A stretch of DNA of 64,000 nucleotides from Streptomyces avermitilis MA-4680 = NBRC 14893 (GCF_000009765.2 NC_003155.5:7378001-7442000); one strand, 5' to 3'. Positions 33,833-42,360 are shown, counted from the stretch's first letter. Numbers and translations: made by a program. Notes: a model not told the origin generated them from the sequence alone.

Positions 33833-34623
33833 GCGTGTCACCCCCGCCCCTGCGGGTCGACGACGTCACGGTCAAATTCGCCGGACTCACCGCGCTGGAC
33901 TCCATCGGCTTCACCGTGGCGCCCGGCAGCGTCCACGCGCTGATCGGGCCCAACGGAGCGGGCAAGTCCACCTGCTTCAACGTCGTGTCCGGGCTGTGCC
34001 GGCCCACGCACGGCAGCGTCAGCCTCGGCGACACGGAACTCACCCGGCTGCCCCCGCACCGGATCGCCCTGCTCGGCATCGCCCGTACCTTCCAGAACAT
34101 CGTCACCACGGCGGGCACCGTGGGCGACAACCTGATGCTCGGCCGGCACGCCCTGTCCCGCGCGGGGTTCACCGCGACCGCCCTGCGACTGCCGGGCACC
34201 GTGCGCGAGCAGCGCAGCCACCGGGCCCGCGCCCGCGAGATCGCCGAACTCACCGGCCTCGGCACGCTGTTCGACACGCCGGTCGCCCTGCTGTCGTACG
34301 GCGACCGCAAGCGCGTCGAACTCGCCCGCGCCCTGTGCCTGGAGCCGCGGGTGCTGCTGCTCGACGAACCGGTGGCCGGCATGAACTCCGGCGAACGCGC
34401 CCGCACCGTCGAGGTCGTGCGCACGGTCCGCGCGGAACTGGGCCTGTCCGTGCTGCTGGTGGAGCACGACATGGGCCTCGTCATGCGGCTGGCCGACGAG
34501 GTCACCGTCCTCGACTTCGGCCGCCGTATCGCCGCGGGCACCCCGGACCAGGTCCGCCAGGACCCCGAGGTCCGCCGCGCCTACCTCGGCACCCCGACCA
34601 CTCCCCAGGAGCACATCGCATGA
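33829..34623 (+). CDS. Liv-type ABC importer ATP-binding protein (LivG-like)
   Basis: Second ATPase of the importer, 264 aa. Walker A is GPNGAGKST, the signature is the LivG form LSYGDRKR, and Walker B is VLLLDEPVAGMNSGE. GIARTFQNI carries the Q-loop and VLLVEHDMGLVMRLAD the H-loop. The C-terminal DPEVRRAYLG is typical of LivG. It overlaps the genes on both sides by 4 bp (ATGA), so the two ATPases and the first permease should be made in matched amounts. Confidence 0.95.
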   Translation: MSVSPPPLRVDDVTVKFAGLTALDSIGFTVAPGSVHALIGPNGAGKSTCFNVVSGLCRPTHGSVSLGDTELTRLPPHRIALLGIARTFQNIVTTAGTVGDNLMLGRHALSRAGFTATALRLPGTVREQRSHRARAREIAELTGLGTLFDTPVALLSYGDRKRVELARALCLEPRVLLLDEPVAGMNSGERARTVEVVRTVRAELGLSVLLVEHDMGLVMRLADEVTVLDFGRRIAAGTPDQVRQDPEVRRAYLGTPTTPQEHIA

Positions 34624-35510
34624 GCACCGCCCTGGACACCGTACTGAACGGGCTCGCCCTCGGTTCGGTCTACGCCCTGGTCGCCCTCGGCTTCGTCATC
34701 ATCTTCAAGGCCTCGGCAGTGATGAACTTCGCGCACGGCTCCCTGCTGCTCCTCGGCGGCTATCTGACCGCGGTGCTGCACGACCGGCTCGGCTTCGCGG
34801 GCGCCCTCGCCCTCGCGGTCCTCGCCACCGCGGCCGCCGCCGGGCTGATCGACTGGCTGCTGCTGCGCCGCCTCGACCCGCACGCCGCGCACGTACTGAC
34901 CATCCTCACCATCGGCGTCGACATCCTGCTGATGACGGACCTCACCCGCCGCATCGGCGGGGACCTCCTCACCCTGGGCGACCCCTGGGGCTCCGACGTG
35001 ACCGAGCTCGGCCCGATCACCGTCGCCGACAGCCGGATCGCCTCGATCCTGGTGTCACTGGTCGTCATCGCCGCCGTCTTCGCCGTCTTCCGGTTCACTT
35101 CGTGGGGCCTGTCCCTGCGAGCCGCCGCCGAGGACCACGAGGCCGCCGCGCTGATGGGCATCAGGCTCGCCCGGATCCGGACCCTCGCCTGGTGCCTGGC
35201 CGGCGCGCTCGCCGCGCTCGCCGCCGTCTTCCTGGCCGCCTTCCCGGCCCCCGGCCTGGAGCGCACCACCGGACAGATCGCGCTGAAGGCCTTCCCCGCC
35301 GCGATCCTCGGCGGCATGGCCTCGCCGCCGGGCGCGCTCGCCGGAAGCCTGCTGATCGGCGTCACCGAGGCGCTGGCGGCCGGCTACCAGTCCGAACTCT
35401 CCGCGCTCGGCGAGGGCTTCGGCGACGTGGTGCCGTACGCCGTGATGGTGCTGGTGCTCCTCGTCCGGCCCGCCGGTCTCTTCGGGACGAGGGAGGCGGC
35501 CCGTGTCTAG
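34620..35510 (+). CDS. Liv-type ABC importer permease (LivH-like)
   Basis: Membrane permease of 296 aa with about eight hydrophobic segments. The start LNGLALGSVYALVALGFVII and the FKASAVMNFAHGSLLLLGGY segment are characteristic of LivH. The cytosolic coupling loop reads ALMGIRLARIRTLAWCLAGA. AILGGMASPPGALAGSLLIG lies near the end. It overlaps the ATPase gene by 4 bp and the second permease gene by 8 bp. Confidence 0.94.
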   Translation: MSTALDTVLNGLALGSVYALVALGFVIIFKASAVMNFAHGSLLLLGGYLTAVLHDRLGFAGALALAVLATAAAAGLIDWLLLRRLDPHAAHVLTILTIGVDILLMTDLTRRIGGDLLTLGDPWGSDVTELGPITVADSRIASILVSLVVIAAVFAVFRFTSWGLSLRAAAEDHEAAALMGIRLARIRTLAWCLAGALAALAAVFLAAFPAPGLERTTGQIALKAFPAAILGGMASPPGALAGSLLIGVTEALAAGYQSELSALGEGFGDVVPYAVMVLVLLVRPAGLFGTREAARV

Positions 35511-36684
35511 GCGCCTCGTCATGGCGGGCGCTGCCGTCCTCCTGTGCGTACTGCCCTTCTATCTGGGCGCGTTCTGGCTCCAGGTCGGACTGTTCTCGAT
35601 GGCCGCCGCGCTCGGAGCCGTCGGACTCACCCTCCTCACCGGCACCGCCGGCCAGCTCTCCCTCGGCCACGCGTTCTTCCTCGCGGTCGGCGCCTACGGA
35701 TACGTGTGGCTGGCGGGCGACCCCGGGCCGGGGCTGCCGCCGCTGCTCGCCCTGGTGCTGGCGGTCTGTCTGAGCGGTCTGGTGGGCGGCCTGTTCAGTC
35801 CGGTCGCCGGCCGGGTGCGCGGCGTCTACCTCGGGGTGGCGACGCTCGCCCTGGTCTTCCTCGGCCACCACGTGATGCTCAACGCCGACTCCATCACCGG
35901 CGGCTTCAACGGGCGGTCCGTGCCGCCCATGTCCCTCGGCGGCTTCACCTTCACCGCGAGCGATCCCCAACTGACCGTGCTGGGCGTCCCGTTCGGCGCC
36001 GAGGAGCGCCTGTGGTACCTGGCGCTGATCCTGCTCGCGGTGGGCTGGTTCGCCGCCCGCAACCTGCTGAACGGCCGCCCGGGACTGGCCCTGACCGCGC
36101 TGCGCGACAGCGAGACCGCGGCGGCCGTGATGGGCGTCCCGGTCGCCCGCCGGCGCTCGGCCGCCTTCGTGGTCTCCTCCATGTACGCGGGCCTGGCCGG
36201 GGTCCTGCTCGCGCTCGTCTTCCGCCGGATCGTGCCGGACTACTTCGGCCTCGCACTGTCCATCGACTACCTCGCGATGATCGTCATCGGCGGCCTCGGC
36301 TCGGTGGCGGGCGCCGCCGCGGGCGCCGTCTTCGTCACCGCGCTGCCGTTGCTCATGGCCCGCTACGCCGACCAGTTGCCGCTGGTCGCCGCGCCCGGCG
36401 CCGCGGGCCACGCGGTGGGCCCCACCGAGGCCTCCCGCTATCTGTACGGCGCCGCCATCGTCCTCGTCCTGCTCTTCGCCCCCGACGGGCTGAGCGGCGT
36501 CGCCCGGCGCGCCGGCGCCGCGGTCCGCCGACGCCGGACCGCGCCCCCGCGCACGGCGTCCGCCGATGTCGCATCACCGGCCTCCGCATCACCGGCCTCC
36601 GAATCACCGGCCTCCGCATCCCCGGCCGCCTCCACCCCGGCCGCGTCCGCATCAGATCAACGACCCAAGGAGCGCACCTCGTGA
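35503..36684 (+). CDS. Liv-type ABC importer permease (LivM-like)
   Basis: Second permease, 393 aa, about nine or ten hydrophobic segments. LTLLTGTAGQLSLGHAFFLA and LNADSITGGFNG are LivM hallmarks; the coupling loop is VMGVPVARRRSAAFVVSSMY and IGGLGSVAGAAAGAVFVTAL follows. The C-terminal ~50 aa are a low-complexity tail rich in Ala/Ser/Pro (SPASASPASESPASASPAA). GTG 35503 lies inside the end of the previous gene. The binding-protein gene overlaps its stop by 4 bp. Confidence 0.94.
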   Translation: MSRRLVMAGAAVLLCVLPFYLGAFWLQVGLFSMAAALGAVGLTLLTGTAGQLSLGHAFFLAVGAYGYVWLAGDPGPGLPPLLALVLAVCLSGLVGGLFSPVAGRVRGVYLGVATLALVFLGHHVMLNADSITGGFNGRSVPPMSLGGFTFTASDPQLTVLGVPFGAEERLWYLALILLAVGWFAARNLLNGRPGLALTALRDSETAAAVMGVPVARRRSAAFVVSSMYAGLAGVLLALVFRRIVPDYFGLALSIDYLAMIVIGGLGSVAGAAAGAVFVTALPLLMARYADQLPLVAAPGAAGHAVGPTEASRYLYGAAIVLVLLFAPDGLSGVARRAGAAVRRRRTAPPRTASADVASPASASPASESPASASPAASTPAASASDQRPKERTS

Positions 36685-37943
36685 ACACGACGGGACGCAC
36701 AGCACTCGCCACGACCCTTGCCGCCTTTCTGCTGGCCGGCGTCGGATGCAGCACCAAAGCCGGTGACTCCGGCGGCGACACCGCCGCGGACGGCGTGAAG
36801 ACCGGCCCCGGCGTCACCGCCGACAAGATCGGGCTGGGCGCGCTCACGGATCTGAGCGGCCCCTACGCCACCCTCGGCAAGAGCATCGTCCAGGCCCAGC
36901 AGATGTGGGCCGACGAGACCAACAAGAAGGGCGGGATCTGCGGGCGCAAGGTCGAGATCGTCGTCAAGGACCACGGCTACGACGTCCAGAAGGCCGTGGC
37001 CGCCTACACCGAGATCTCCCCGGACGTCCTGGCGCTGCCCCAGGTCATCGGCTCGCCCGTGGTCTCCGCCCTGCTCGACGACGTGGAGAAGGACCACCTC
37101 CTCACCTTCCCGCAGGCCTGGGCCGCCTCCCTGCTCGGCAAGGACGCCGTGCAGGTGCTCGGCACCACGTACGACATCGACATGGTGCGCGCCGTCGACT
37201 TCCTCACCCGCAAGCAGGGCGTGAAGAAGGGCGACAAGATCGGCCACGTGTACTTCGAGGGCGACTACGGCAGCAACGCGCTGGAAGGCTCCTCGTGGGC
37301 GGCGAAGAAGGCGGGCCTCACGGTCGTCGGACAGAAGATCAAGGCCACCGACACCGATCTGTCGGCGCAGGTCACCGCCCTGCGCAAGGCCGGGGTCAAG
37401 GCGATCCTGATCAGCGCGGGCCCCAGCCAGACCGCTTCCCTGGTGGGTGTCGCGGCTTCACGCGGGCTGAAGGTCCCGGTCGTCACCAGCGCCCCCGGCT
37501 ACGCGCCGCAGCTCCTCAAGACACCGGCGGCGCCCGCACTGCTCGCCATGCTGCACGTCGTCAGCTCCGCCCCGCCGGTCAGTTCCGACCTTCCGGCCGT
37601 CAAGAGGATGGTCACCTCGTACCAGAAGAAGTACCCCGGTGAGCTCGTGGACGCGGGCACCTTGTCGGGCTACAACGCGGCCGAACTCATGGGCCGCGAC
37701 CTGAAGGCCGCCTGCAAGGCCAAGGACCTCACCCGGGAGGGCCTGGTGAAGGCGCACCGCTCGCAGAAGGCGGTGGACAACGGCCTCGGCACCCCGCAGG
37801 ACTTCTCCGACGCCTCGCGCCCGGCGGCCATGGCCGCCTACGTGACCAAGCCGGACAAGAAGGCCACGGGCGGCACCGTGCTGGTCGAGGACGCCCGCGC
37901 ACTGCCCGCGGAACAGAAGTTCCTGGACTCCCGCAAGAAGTGA
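36681..37943 (+). CDS. Liv-type ABC importer substrate-binding lipoprotein
   Basis: Extracytoplasmic solute-binding protein of 420 aa, periplasmic-binding fold type I. A signal peptide ends in LAGVGC at residues ~19-24, where the Cys would be lipidated (the -3 residue is Gly, slightly off the usual lipobox). The mature part starts with GVTADKIGLGALTDLSGPYA and KSIVQAQQMWADETNKKGGI, typical of Leu/Ile/Val- and amide-binding proteins. The ligand cannot be told. GTG 36681 overlaps the livM-like stop. A strong hairpin follows 55 bp after the stop. Confidence 0.94.
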   Translation: MNTTGRTALATTLAAFLLAGVGCSTKAGDSGGDTAADGVKTGPGVTADKIGLGALTDLSGPYATLGKSIVQAQQMWADETNKKGGICGRKVEIVVKDHGYDVQKAVAAYTEISPDVLALPQVIGSPVVSALLDDVEKDHLLTFPQAWAASLLGKDAVQVLGTTYDIDMVRAVDFLTRKQGVKKGDKIGHVYFEGDYGSNALEGSSWAAKKAGLTVVGQKIKATDTDLSAQVTALRKAGVKAILISAGPSQTASLVGVAASRGLKVPVVTSAPGYAPQLLKTPAAPALLAMLHVVSSAPPVSSDLPAVKRMVTSYQKKYPGELVDAGTLSGYNAAELMGRDLKAACKAKDLTREGLVKAHRSQKAVDNGLGTPQDFSDASRPAAMAAYVTKPDKKATGGTVLVEDARALPAEQKFLDSRKK

Positions 37944-37998
37944 CACCGGGACACGGCGCCCCGGCACGTGTCGCACCGCCCGGCGGGCCGACCGCCGG

Positions 37999-38028
37999 GC
38001 CGCGGCCCTCCGGCTGGAGGGCCGCGGC
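37999..38028 (+). terminator. Terminator of the Liv-type operon
   Basis: Perfect 13-bp G/C stem (37999-38011 with 38016-38028) with a 4-nt loop, 55 bp past the binding-protein stop codon. Confidence 0.9.
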
Positions 38029-38037
38029 GTCAGGAGT

Positions 38038-38220
38038 GTCGGTCCGCCCCCGCGCTGTGATTCCCGGGGCAACCCCCGGGTCTCCGGCCGGGAGACCGTC
38101 GCGTCCCGGAGCGGTCGGTCCGCCCCCGCGCTGTGATTCCCGGGGCAACCCCCGGGTCTCCGGCCGGGAGACCGTCGCGTCCCGGAGCGGTCGGTCCGCC
38201 CCCGCGCTGTGATTCCCGGG
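38038..38220. repeat. Perfect 76-bp tandem direct repeat, 2.4 copies
   Basis: Copies at 38038-38113 and 38114-38189 appear identical, and a third runs from 38190 to 38220. Each full copy holds two potential hairpins: cccgggg-caa-ccccggg and ggtctcc-ggccg-ggagacc. It begins 10 bp after the operon terminator and lies between convergent genes. Confidence 0.95.
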
Positions 38221-38280
38221 GGCGGATCGACGTGTCCGACGCCTGCGGCCCCGCCACCGCCCGGCCCCCCGGGGCCGCCC

Positions 38281-38610
38281 ACCGAGCGCTCGGCGGATGC
38301 AGCGGTGTGGTGAGCCGCTCCGCGGACCCCGGCGGCCCGGCGAGCCGTTCGGCGGAACCCGGTGGCCCGGTGAGCTGCTTTGCAGACCCCGGTGGCCCGG
38401 CGAGCTGCTCGGCGGATCCCGTCGACGCGGACCCGCCCCCGCAGACTCCGGCGGCCCGGCGAGCTGCTTTGCAGACTCCGGTGGCCCGGCGAGCCGCTCA
38501 GCGGACCCCATCGACGTGGTGACCGGCCCCGCGGACCCCGACGCCCCGGTGAGCCGCCCCGCAGACCCCGGTGGCCCGGTGAGCGGCGGGAGCCGCCCCG
38601 CGGACCCCGG
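38281..38610. repeat. Array of 30-bp degenerate repeats
   Basis: About ten or eleven consecutive units of exactly 30 bp with the core gagc(c/t)gct-n-cgcggaccccggtggcccgg. Units differ by scattered substitutions. In several, a short inverted repeat changes on both sides together (ccgc-n3-gcgg in units 1 and 7, ctgc-n3-gcag in units 3 and 6). Both strands stay open because the unit is a multiple of three, but no start with a ribosome binding site or family match was found. It ends just before the stop codon of the convergent gene at 38615. Confidence 0.9.
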
Positions 38611-38614
38611 TGCC

Positions 38615-39250
38615 TCAGAGGCCGAGTTGCTTCGTCTCGTGCAGTCTCGCGATCGCTTCCTTGTCCCCGTCCAGCTCGACGGCCGCCACGTTCTGCCGCC
38701 CGCACGCGAAGATCAGCAGCTCCGAGGGCTCGCCGGTCACCGTCACCACCGGTGTGCCCTTGTGCGCGACCACCGTCTGCCCGTCCGGCCGGCGCAGCAC
38801 GAGGCCGGTCGGCGCGCCGCGGCCCACCAGACGGGCCGTGCGCTCCAGGCGGGACCACAGGGTGTCCTGGAAGACCGGGTCCAGCGCGCGTGGCGTCCAG
38901 TCCGGCCGCGCCCGGCGTACGTCCTCGGTGTGGACGTAGAACTCGACCGTGTTCGACGCCTCGTCGATCTGCTTCAGGGCGAACGGGGAGAAGCGCGGCG
39001 GGCCGGTACGGATCAGCTGGATGAGCTCCTCGTACGGCTTCGCGGCGAACTCCGCCATCACCCGCTCGAGCCGGGGCGCGAGCTGCTTGATCAGCAGCCC
39101 GCCGGCCGCATCGGCCCGGCGCTCGCGCACCACCACGTGCGCGGCGAGATCCCGTGTGTTCCAGCCCTCGCACAGGGTGGGGGCGTCCGGTCCCTCCGCC
39201 TCCAACAGATCGGCGAGGAGAAGTCGTTCACGCTTCGCATGGGTCGACAT
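38615..39250 (-). CDS. TIGR03085 family metal-binding protein (maleylpyruvate isomerase/DinB-like)
   Basis: Protein of 211 aa of the mycothiol-dependent maleylpyruvate isomerase superfamily, TIGR03085 type. The four-helix DinB-like metal-binding core is seen as RERLLLADLLEAEGPDAPTL, LCEGWNTRDLAAHVVVRERR with the first His, and EFYVHTEDVRRARPDWTPR with the second His. The C-terminal part PVVTVTGEPSELLIFACGRQ fits the MDMPI C-terminal domain. A mycothiol-linked role is expected from the family; substrate unknown. It stands alone, convergent with the Liv-type operon. Confidence 0.9.
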   Translation of the reverse strand: MSTHAKRERLLLADLLEAEGPDAPTLCEGWNTRDLAAHVVVRERRADAAGGLLIKQLAPRLERVMAEFAAKPYEELIQLIRTGPPRFSPFALKQIDEASNTVEFYVHTEDVRRARPDWTPRALDPVFQDTLWSRLERTARLVGRGAPTGLVLRRPDGQTVVAHKGTPVVTVTGEPSELLIFACGRQNVAAVELDGDKEAIARLHETKQLGL

Positions 39251-39357
39251 GAGGCCAGCCTACGACCGCCCGGCCGGTCGGCCCAGTGGACACCCGGGAG
39301 GAACCCGCCGCGCGGTCCGCCCACTGGACGTCCGCCGGGGATGTCCGACCGGCGCGG

Positions 39358-39363
39358 CACAAT
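39358..39363 (+). promoter_or_regulatory. -10-like hexamer CACAAT before hisI
   Basis: CACAAT is 7 nt before ATG 39371 in the context ggcacaatgg, as at 4432 and 17458. No Shine-Dalgarno sequence is present before the ATG. Confidence 0.45.
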
Positions 39364-39370
39364 GGTCGGC

Positions 39371-39772
39371 ATGACCAGCACGCCCCAGCCCAGCAGGCCC
39401 AGCAGCCTGGACGCCGAGATCGCCGCGCGCCTCAAGCGCAGCGCCGACGGGCTCGTCCCCGCCATCGCCCAGCAGTACGACACCGGTGAGGTGCTGATGC
39501 TCGGCTGGATGGATGACGAGGCGCTGCACCGCACGCTCACCACGGGCCGCTGCACCTACTGGTCGCGCAGCCGCGGGGAGTACTGGGTGAAGGGCGACAC
39601 CTCCGGCCACGTCCAGTACGTGAAGTCCGTAGCCCTCGACTGCGACGCCGACACCGTGCTCGTCAAGGTCGACCAGGTGGGCGCCGCCTGCCACACGGGC
39701 GCGCACACGTGCTTCGACGCCGACGTGCTGCTCAAGGACGGCGATTCCGGCGTACCCGCAGCGGATCAGTAA
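39371..39772 (+). CDS. hisI: Phosphoribosyl-AMP cyclohydrolase (HisI)
   Basis: Zinc/magnesium enzyme of 133 aa that opens the adenine ring of phosphoribosyl-AMP in histidine synthesis. Family blocks are VLMLGWMDDEALHRTLTTGR, TYWSRSRGEYWVKGDTSGH, LDCDADTVLVKVDQ with the Mg-binding Asp residues, and GAACHTGAHTCF with the zinc Cys residues. It is the single-domain form; the HisE pyrophosphatase is not in the window. A longer upstream open frame exists but runs through the antisense gene and repeats. It is separated from the main his operon and lies 11 bp before trpE. Confidence 0.96.
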   Translation: MTSTPQPSRPSSLDAEIAARLKRSADGLVPAIAQQYDTGEVLMLGWMDDEALHRTLTTGRCTYWSRSRGEYWVKGDTSGHVQYVKSVALDCDADTVLVKVDQVGAACHTGAHTCFDADVLLKDGDSGVPAADQ

Positions 39773-39783
39773 GGTCAGCCGCC

Positions 39784-41265
39784 ATGGACCTCGAGACGTT
39801 CCGCAAGCTGGCCACCGACCGCCGTGTCATTCCCGTCAGCCGCAAACTCCTCGCCGACGGCGACACCCCGGTCGGGCTCTACCGCAAGCTCGCCGCCGAG
39901 CGCCCCGGCACCTTCCTCCTGGAGTCCGCGGAGAACGGCCGCTCGGCGTTCAAATGGTCCCGCTACTCCTTCGTGGGCGTCCGCTCCGCCGCCACCCTCA
40001 CCGAGCGTGACGGGCAGGCGCACTGGCTCGGCACCCCGCCCGTGGGCGTCCCCACGGACGGCGACCCGCTCGCCGCCCTGCGCGCCACCATCGAGGCGCT
40101 GCACACGCCCCACGAGGAGGGCCTGCCGCCCTTCACCGGCGGCATGGTCGGCTATCTCGGCTACGACATCGTGCGCCGCCTGGAGAAGATCGGCCCCGGC
40201 GAGCGCGACGATCTGAAACTTCCCGAGCTGACCATGCTCCTCACCAGCGATCTGGCCGTCATGGACCACTGGGAGGGCTCCGTCCTGCTGATCGCCAACG
40301 CGATCAACCACAACGACCTCGACACGGGCGTCGACGAGGCCTACGCGGACGCGGTCGCCCGCCTCGACGCCATGGAGGCGGACCTGTCGCGCGCGGTCGC
40401 GCAGCCCCCCGCCGCCCTCCCGCCCTCCGAACTCCCGGAGTACACCGCCCTCTGGGGCGGCCCCGACTTCCAGGACGCCGTCGAGGACATCAAGGAGCGC
40501 ATCCGGGCGGGCGAGGCGTTCCAGGTCGTCCCCTCCCAGCGCTTCGAAACGCCGTGCACGGCAAGCGCGTTGGACGTCTACCGGGTACTGCGGGCGACCA
40601 ACCCCTCACCGTACATGTACCTCTTCCGCTTCGAGGGCTTCGACGTGGTCGGCTCGTCCCCCGAGGCCCTCGTCAAGGTCGAGGACGGGCAGGCGATGGT
40701 CCACCCCATCGCGGGCACCCGGCCGCGCGGCGCGACCCCGCAGGAGGACCAGGCCCTCGCGGACGAGCTGCTGGCCGACCCCAAGGAGCGCGCCGAGCAC
40801 CTGATGCTCGTCGACCTGGGGCGCAACGATCTGGGGCGGGTCTGCGAGCCCGGTTCCGTCGAGGTCGTCGACTTCATGACCATCGAGCGCTACTCGCACG
40901 TGATGCACATCGTGTCGACCGTGACCGGGCGGGTCGCGCGGGGGCGTACGGCCTTCGACGTGCTGACGGCCTGCTTCCCGGCCGGCACCCTCTCCGGCGC
41001 GCCCAAGCCCCGCGCCCTGCAGATCATCGACGAACTGGAGCCGTCCCGGCGGGGGCTGTACGGCGGCTGCGTCGGCTACCTCGACTTCGCGGGCGACTCC
41101 GACACCGCCATCGCCATCCGCACGGCGCTGCTGCGCGACGGCACGGCGTACGTGCAGGCGGGCGCCGGCATCGTCGCGGACTCGGACCCGGTCGCCGAGG
41201 ACGACGAGTGCCGCAACAAGGCGGCGGCGGTCCTGCGCGCGGTCCACACGGCGAACCGGCTGTAG
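39784..41265 (+). CDS. trpE: Anthranilate synthase component I (TrpE)
   Basis: Large subunit (493 aa) that makes anthranilate from chorismate and ammonia. The N-terminal feedback segment is FLLESAENGRSAFKWSRYSF. The chorismate-binding domain has VPSQRFETPCTASALDVYR, GSSPEALVKVEDGQAMVHPI, AGTRPRGATPQEDQ, HLMLVDLGRNDLGRVCEPGS and FPAGTLSGAPKPRALQIIDE. No trpG or trpD is near, so the glutaminase partner must be elsewhere. It starts 11 bp after hisI, so the two are co-transcribed, and a strong hairpin ends the unit. No Trp-rich leader peptide is visible. Confidence 0.97.
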   Translation: MDLETFRKLATDRRVIPVSRKLLADGDTPVGLYRKLAAERPGTFLLESAENGRSAFKWSRYSFVGVRSAATLTERDGQAHWLGTPPVGVPTDGDPLAALRATIEALHTPHEEGLPPFTGGMVGYLGYDIVRRLEKIGPGERDDLKLPELTMLLTSDLAVMDHWEGSVLLIANAINHNDLDTGVDEAYADAVARLDAMEADLSRAVAQPPAALPPSELPEYTALWGGPDFQDAVEDIKERIRAGEAFQVVPSQRFETPCTASALDVYRVLRATNPSPYMYLFRFEGFDVVGSSPEALVKVEDGQAMVHPIAGTRPRGATPQEDQALADELLADPKERAEHLMLVDLGRNDLGRVCEPGSVEVVDFMTIERYSHVMHIVSTVTGRVARGRTAFDVLTACFPAGTLSGAPKPRALQIIDELEPSRRGLYGGCVGYLDFAGDSDTAIAIRTALLRDGTAYVQAGAGIVADSDPVAEDDECRNKAAAVLRAVHTANRL

Positions 41266-41285
41266 CCCGTCCACCGTGGCCGCGG

Positions 41286-41317
41286 TGAACCCCGGGTGAC
41301 GGTTCGCCCGGGGTTCA
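41286..41317 (+). terminator. Terminator after trpE
   Basis: Perfect 11-bp stem (41286-41296 with 41307-41317) with a 10-nt loop, 20 bp past the trpE stop codon. Confidence 0.85.
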
Positions 41318-41333
41318 GGCGATAGTGGAGTAC

Positions 41334-41969
41334 GTGACTGCCGTACCAACCCCCCGATCCGAAGCCGCGGGACCCGCCCGGTCCGGCCGCCGGAGCCTTG
41401 CCGTGGCCCTGCTGTGCGGTGCGCTCGGCGCCGCCGTGGCGCTGCTGTCCTCCCGGCAGGGCTGGGCGGCGGGGACCGTGGCGGTGGCCGGCGGCGACTT
41501 CCCGCTGACCGCCAAGGGCAGCGACGTCACGGGCGTGCCCGCGGCCCTCGCCATAGTGGGCCTCGCCGCGCTCGTCGCCGTCTTCGCCGTCCGCAGCGCC
41601 GGGCGCCTGCTGGTCGCCGCGCTGCTCGCGCTGTCCGGCGCGGGCACGATCGCCGCCGCGCTCCTCGGCGTCTCGGACAGCGCGGCCCTCGACGAGAAGG
41701 CGGCCCAGGCGTCCGGCGACACCTCCGCGACCGCCGAGGCACTGACCCACACCGCCTGGCCGTACGTCGCCGTCGCAGGCGGCGCCCTGCTCCTCCTCGC
41801 CGGGCTGCTCGCCCTGCGCTACGGACGGCTGTGGCCCGCGATGTCCGGCCGGTACGAGCGCGACGGCACGCCCCGGCCGCGCCAGGCCCGGGTGGACCCC
41901 GACCGGCCCGAGGACCTGTGGAAGGCGCTGGACCGCGGCGAGGACCCGACGGGCCCGGACCCGGCGTAG
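41334..41969 (+). CDS. TIGR02234 family membrane protein (trp region)
   Basis: Membrane protein of 211 aa of a family found almost only in actinobacterial trp gene regions (TIGR02234). Four hydrophobic segments are seen, e.g. LAVALLCGALGAAVALLSS, ALAIVGLAALVAVFAV and YVAVAGGALLLLAGLLALRY, with an extracytoplasmic stretch QGWAAGTVAVAGGDFPLTAKG after the first. The C-terminal tail is charged and contains DPDRPEDLWKALDRGEDPT. GTG 41334 was preferred because GATAGT lies 7 nt upstream; GTG 41325 is in frame too. Function unknown, though the family's context suggests a tie to tryptophan synthesis or uptake. Confidence 0.87.
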   Translation: MTAVPTPRSEAAGPARSGRRSLAVALLCGALGAAVALLSSRQGWAAGTVAVAGGDFPLTAKGSDVTGVPAALAIVGLAALVAVFAVRSAGRLLVAALLALSGAGTIAAALLGVSDSAALDEKAAQASGDTSATAEALTHTAWPYVAVAGGALLLLAGLLALRYGRLWPAMSGRYERDGTPRPRQARVDPDRPEDLWKALDRGEDPTGPDPA

Positions 41970-42102
41970 GCCCGACCAGGCACGTCGTCGCCCTGGGTGT
42001 CCGACTCGCGGGACGGACCCCGCGCTCAGGGCATCCGCCCGGGTACGGGACAATGGGCGACGAGCGTCCGACTCACACACGCATAGCAACGAGGAGCAAG
42101 TC

Positions 42103-42342
42103 ATGGCGGGCAGCAGCCACGGTCACACCCCGGCCGCCTGGACCGGTGTCATCATCGCCTTCATCGGTTTCTGTGTATCGGGTGCCTTCATGGTGTTGGC
42201 CAACCCGCTGGGCTTCTGGGCCGGCATGGTCATCGTCGTCCTCGGCGGTGTCGTCGGCGGCATCATGCGCGCGATGGGCCTCGGCCAGCAGAAGACCACG
42301 CACCCGGTGCACCACGTCGCGAGCGCCGGCGCGGAGAGCTGA
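42103..42342 (+). CDS. HGxxPAAW family membrane protein
   Basis: Small membrane protein of 79 aa with the diagnostic HGHTPAAW near the N-terminus. Two hydrophobic segments follow, TGVIIAFIGFCVSGAFMVL and FWAGMVIVVLGGVVGGIMRA, then a His/Gln-rich end. ATG 42103 has gaggag upstream. Function unknown; it is a regular member of actinobacterial trp neighbourhoods. A terminator follows. Confidence 0.88.
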   Translation: MAGSSHGHTPAAWTGVIIAFIGFCVSGAFMVLANPLGFWAGMVIVVLGGVVGGIMRAMGLGQQKTTHPVHHVASAGAES

Positions 42343-42360
42343 GCCCGCAAGGCTTCGAGA

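Noticed and set aside
38038..38610. CRISPR array
   Set aside because: Units follow each other directly with no unique spacers, and no cas genes are present. The same holds for the 37-bp array at 32247-32420 and the 18-bp array at 5015-5113.
37458..39173. 571-codon minus-strand frame through the repeat block
   Set aside because: Stays open because the 30-bp repeat is a multiple of three and the 76-bp one lacks stops in that frame; low complexity, no start signal, overlaps two real genes.
38297..39772. Longer hisI start giving a 491-aa protein
   Set aside because: The extra part is repeats and antisense of the TIGR03085 gene; HisI is normally about this short and a -10-like element sits just before ATG 39371.
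39700..39783. Trp attenuator before trpE
   Set aside because: trpE starts 11 bp after hisI, leaving no room for a leader, and no run of Trp codons was found upstream of trpE, trpC or trpB.
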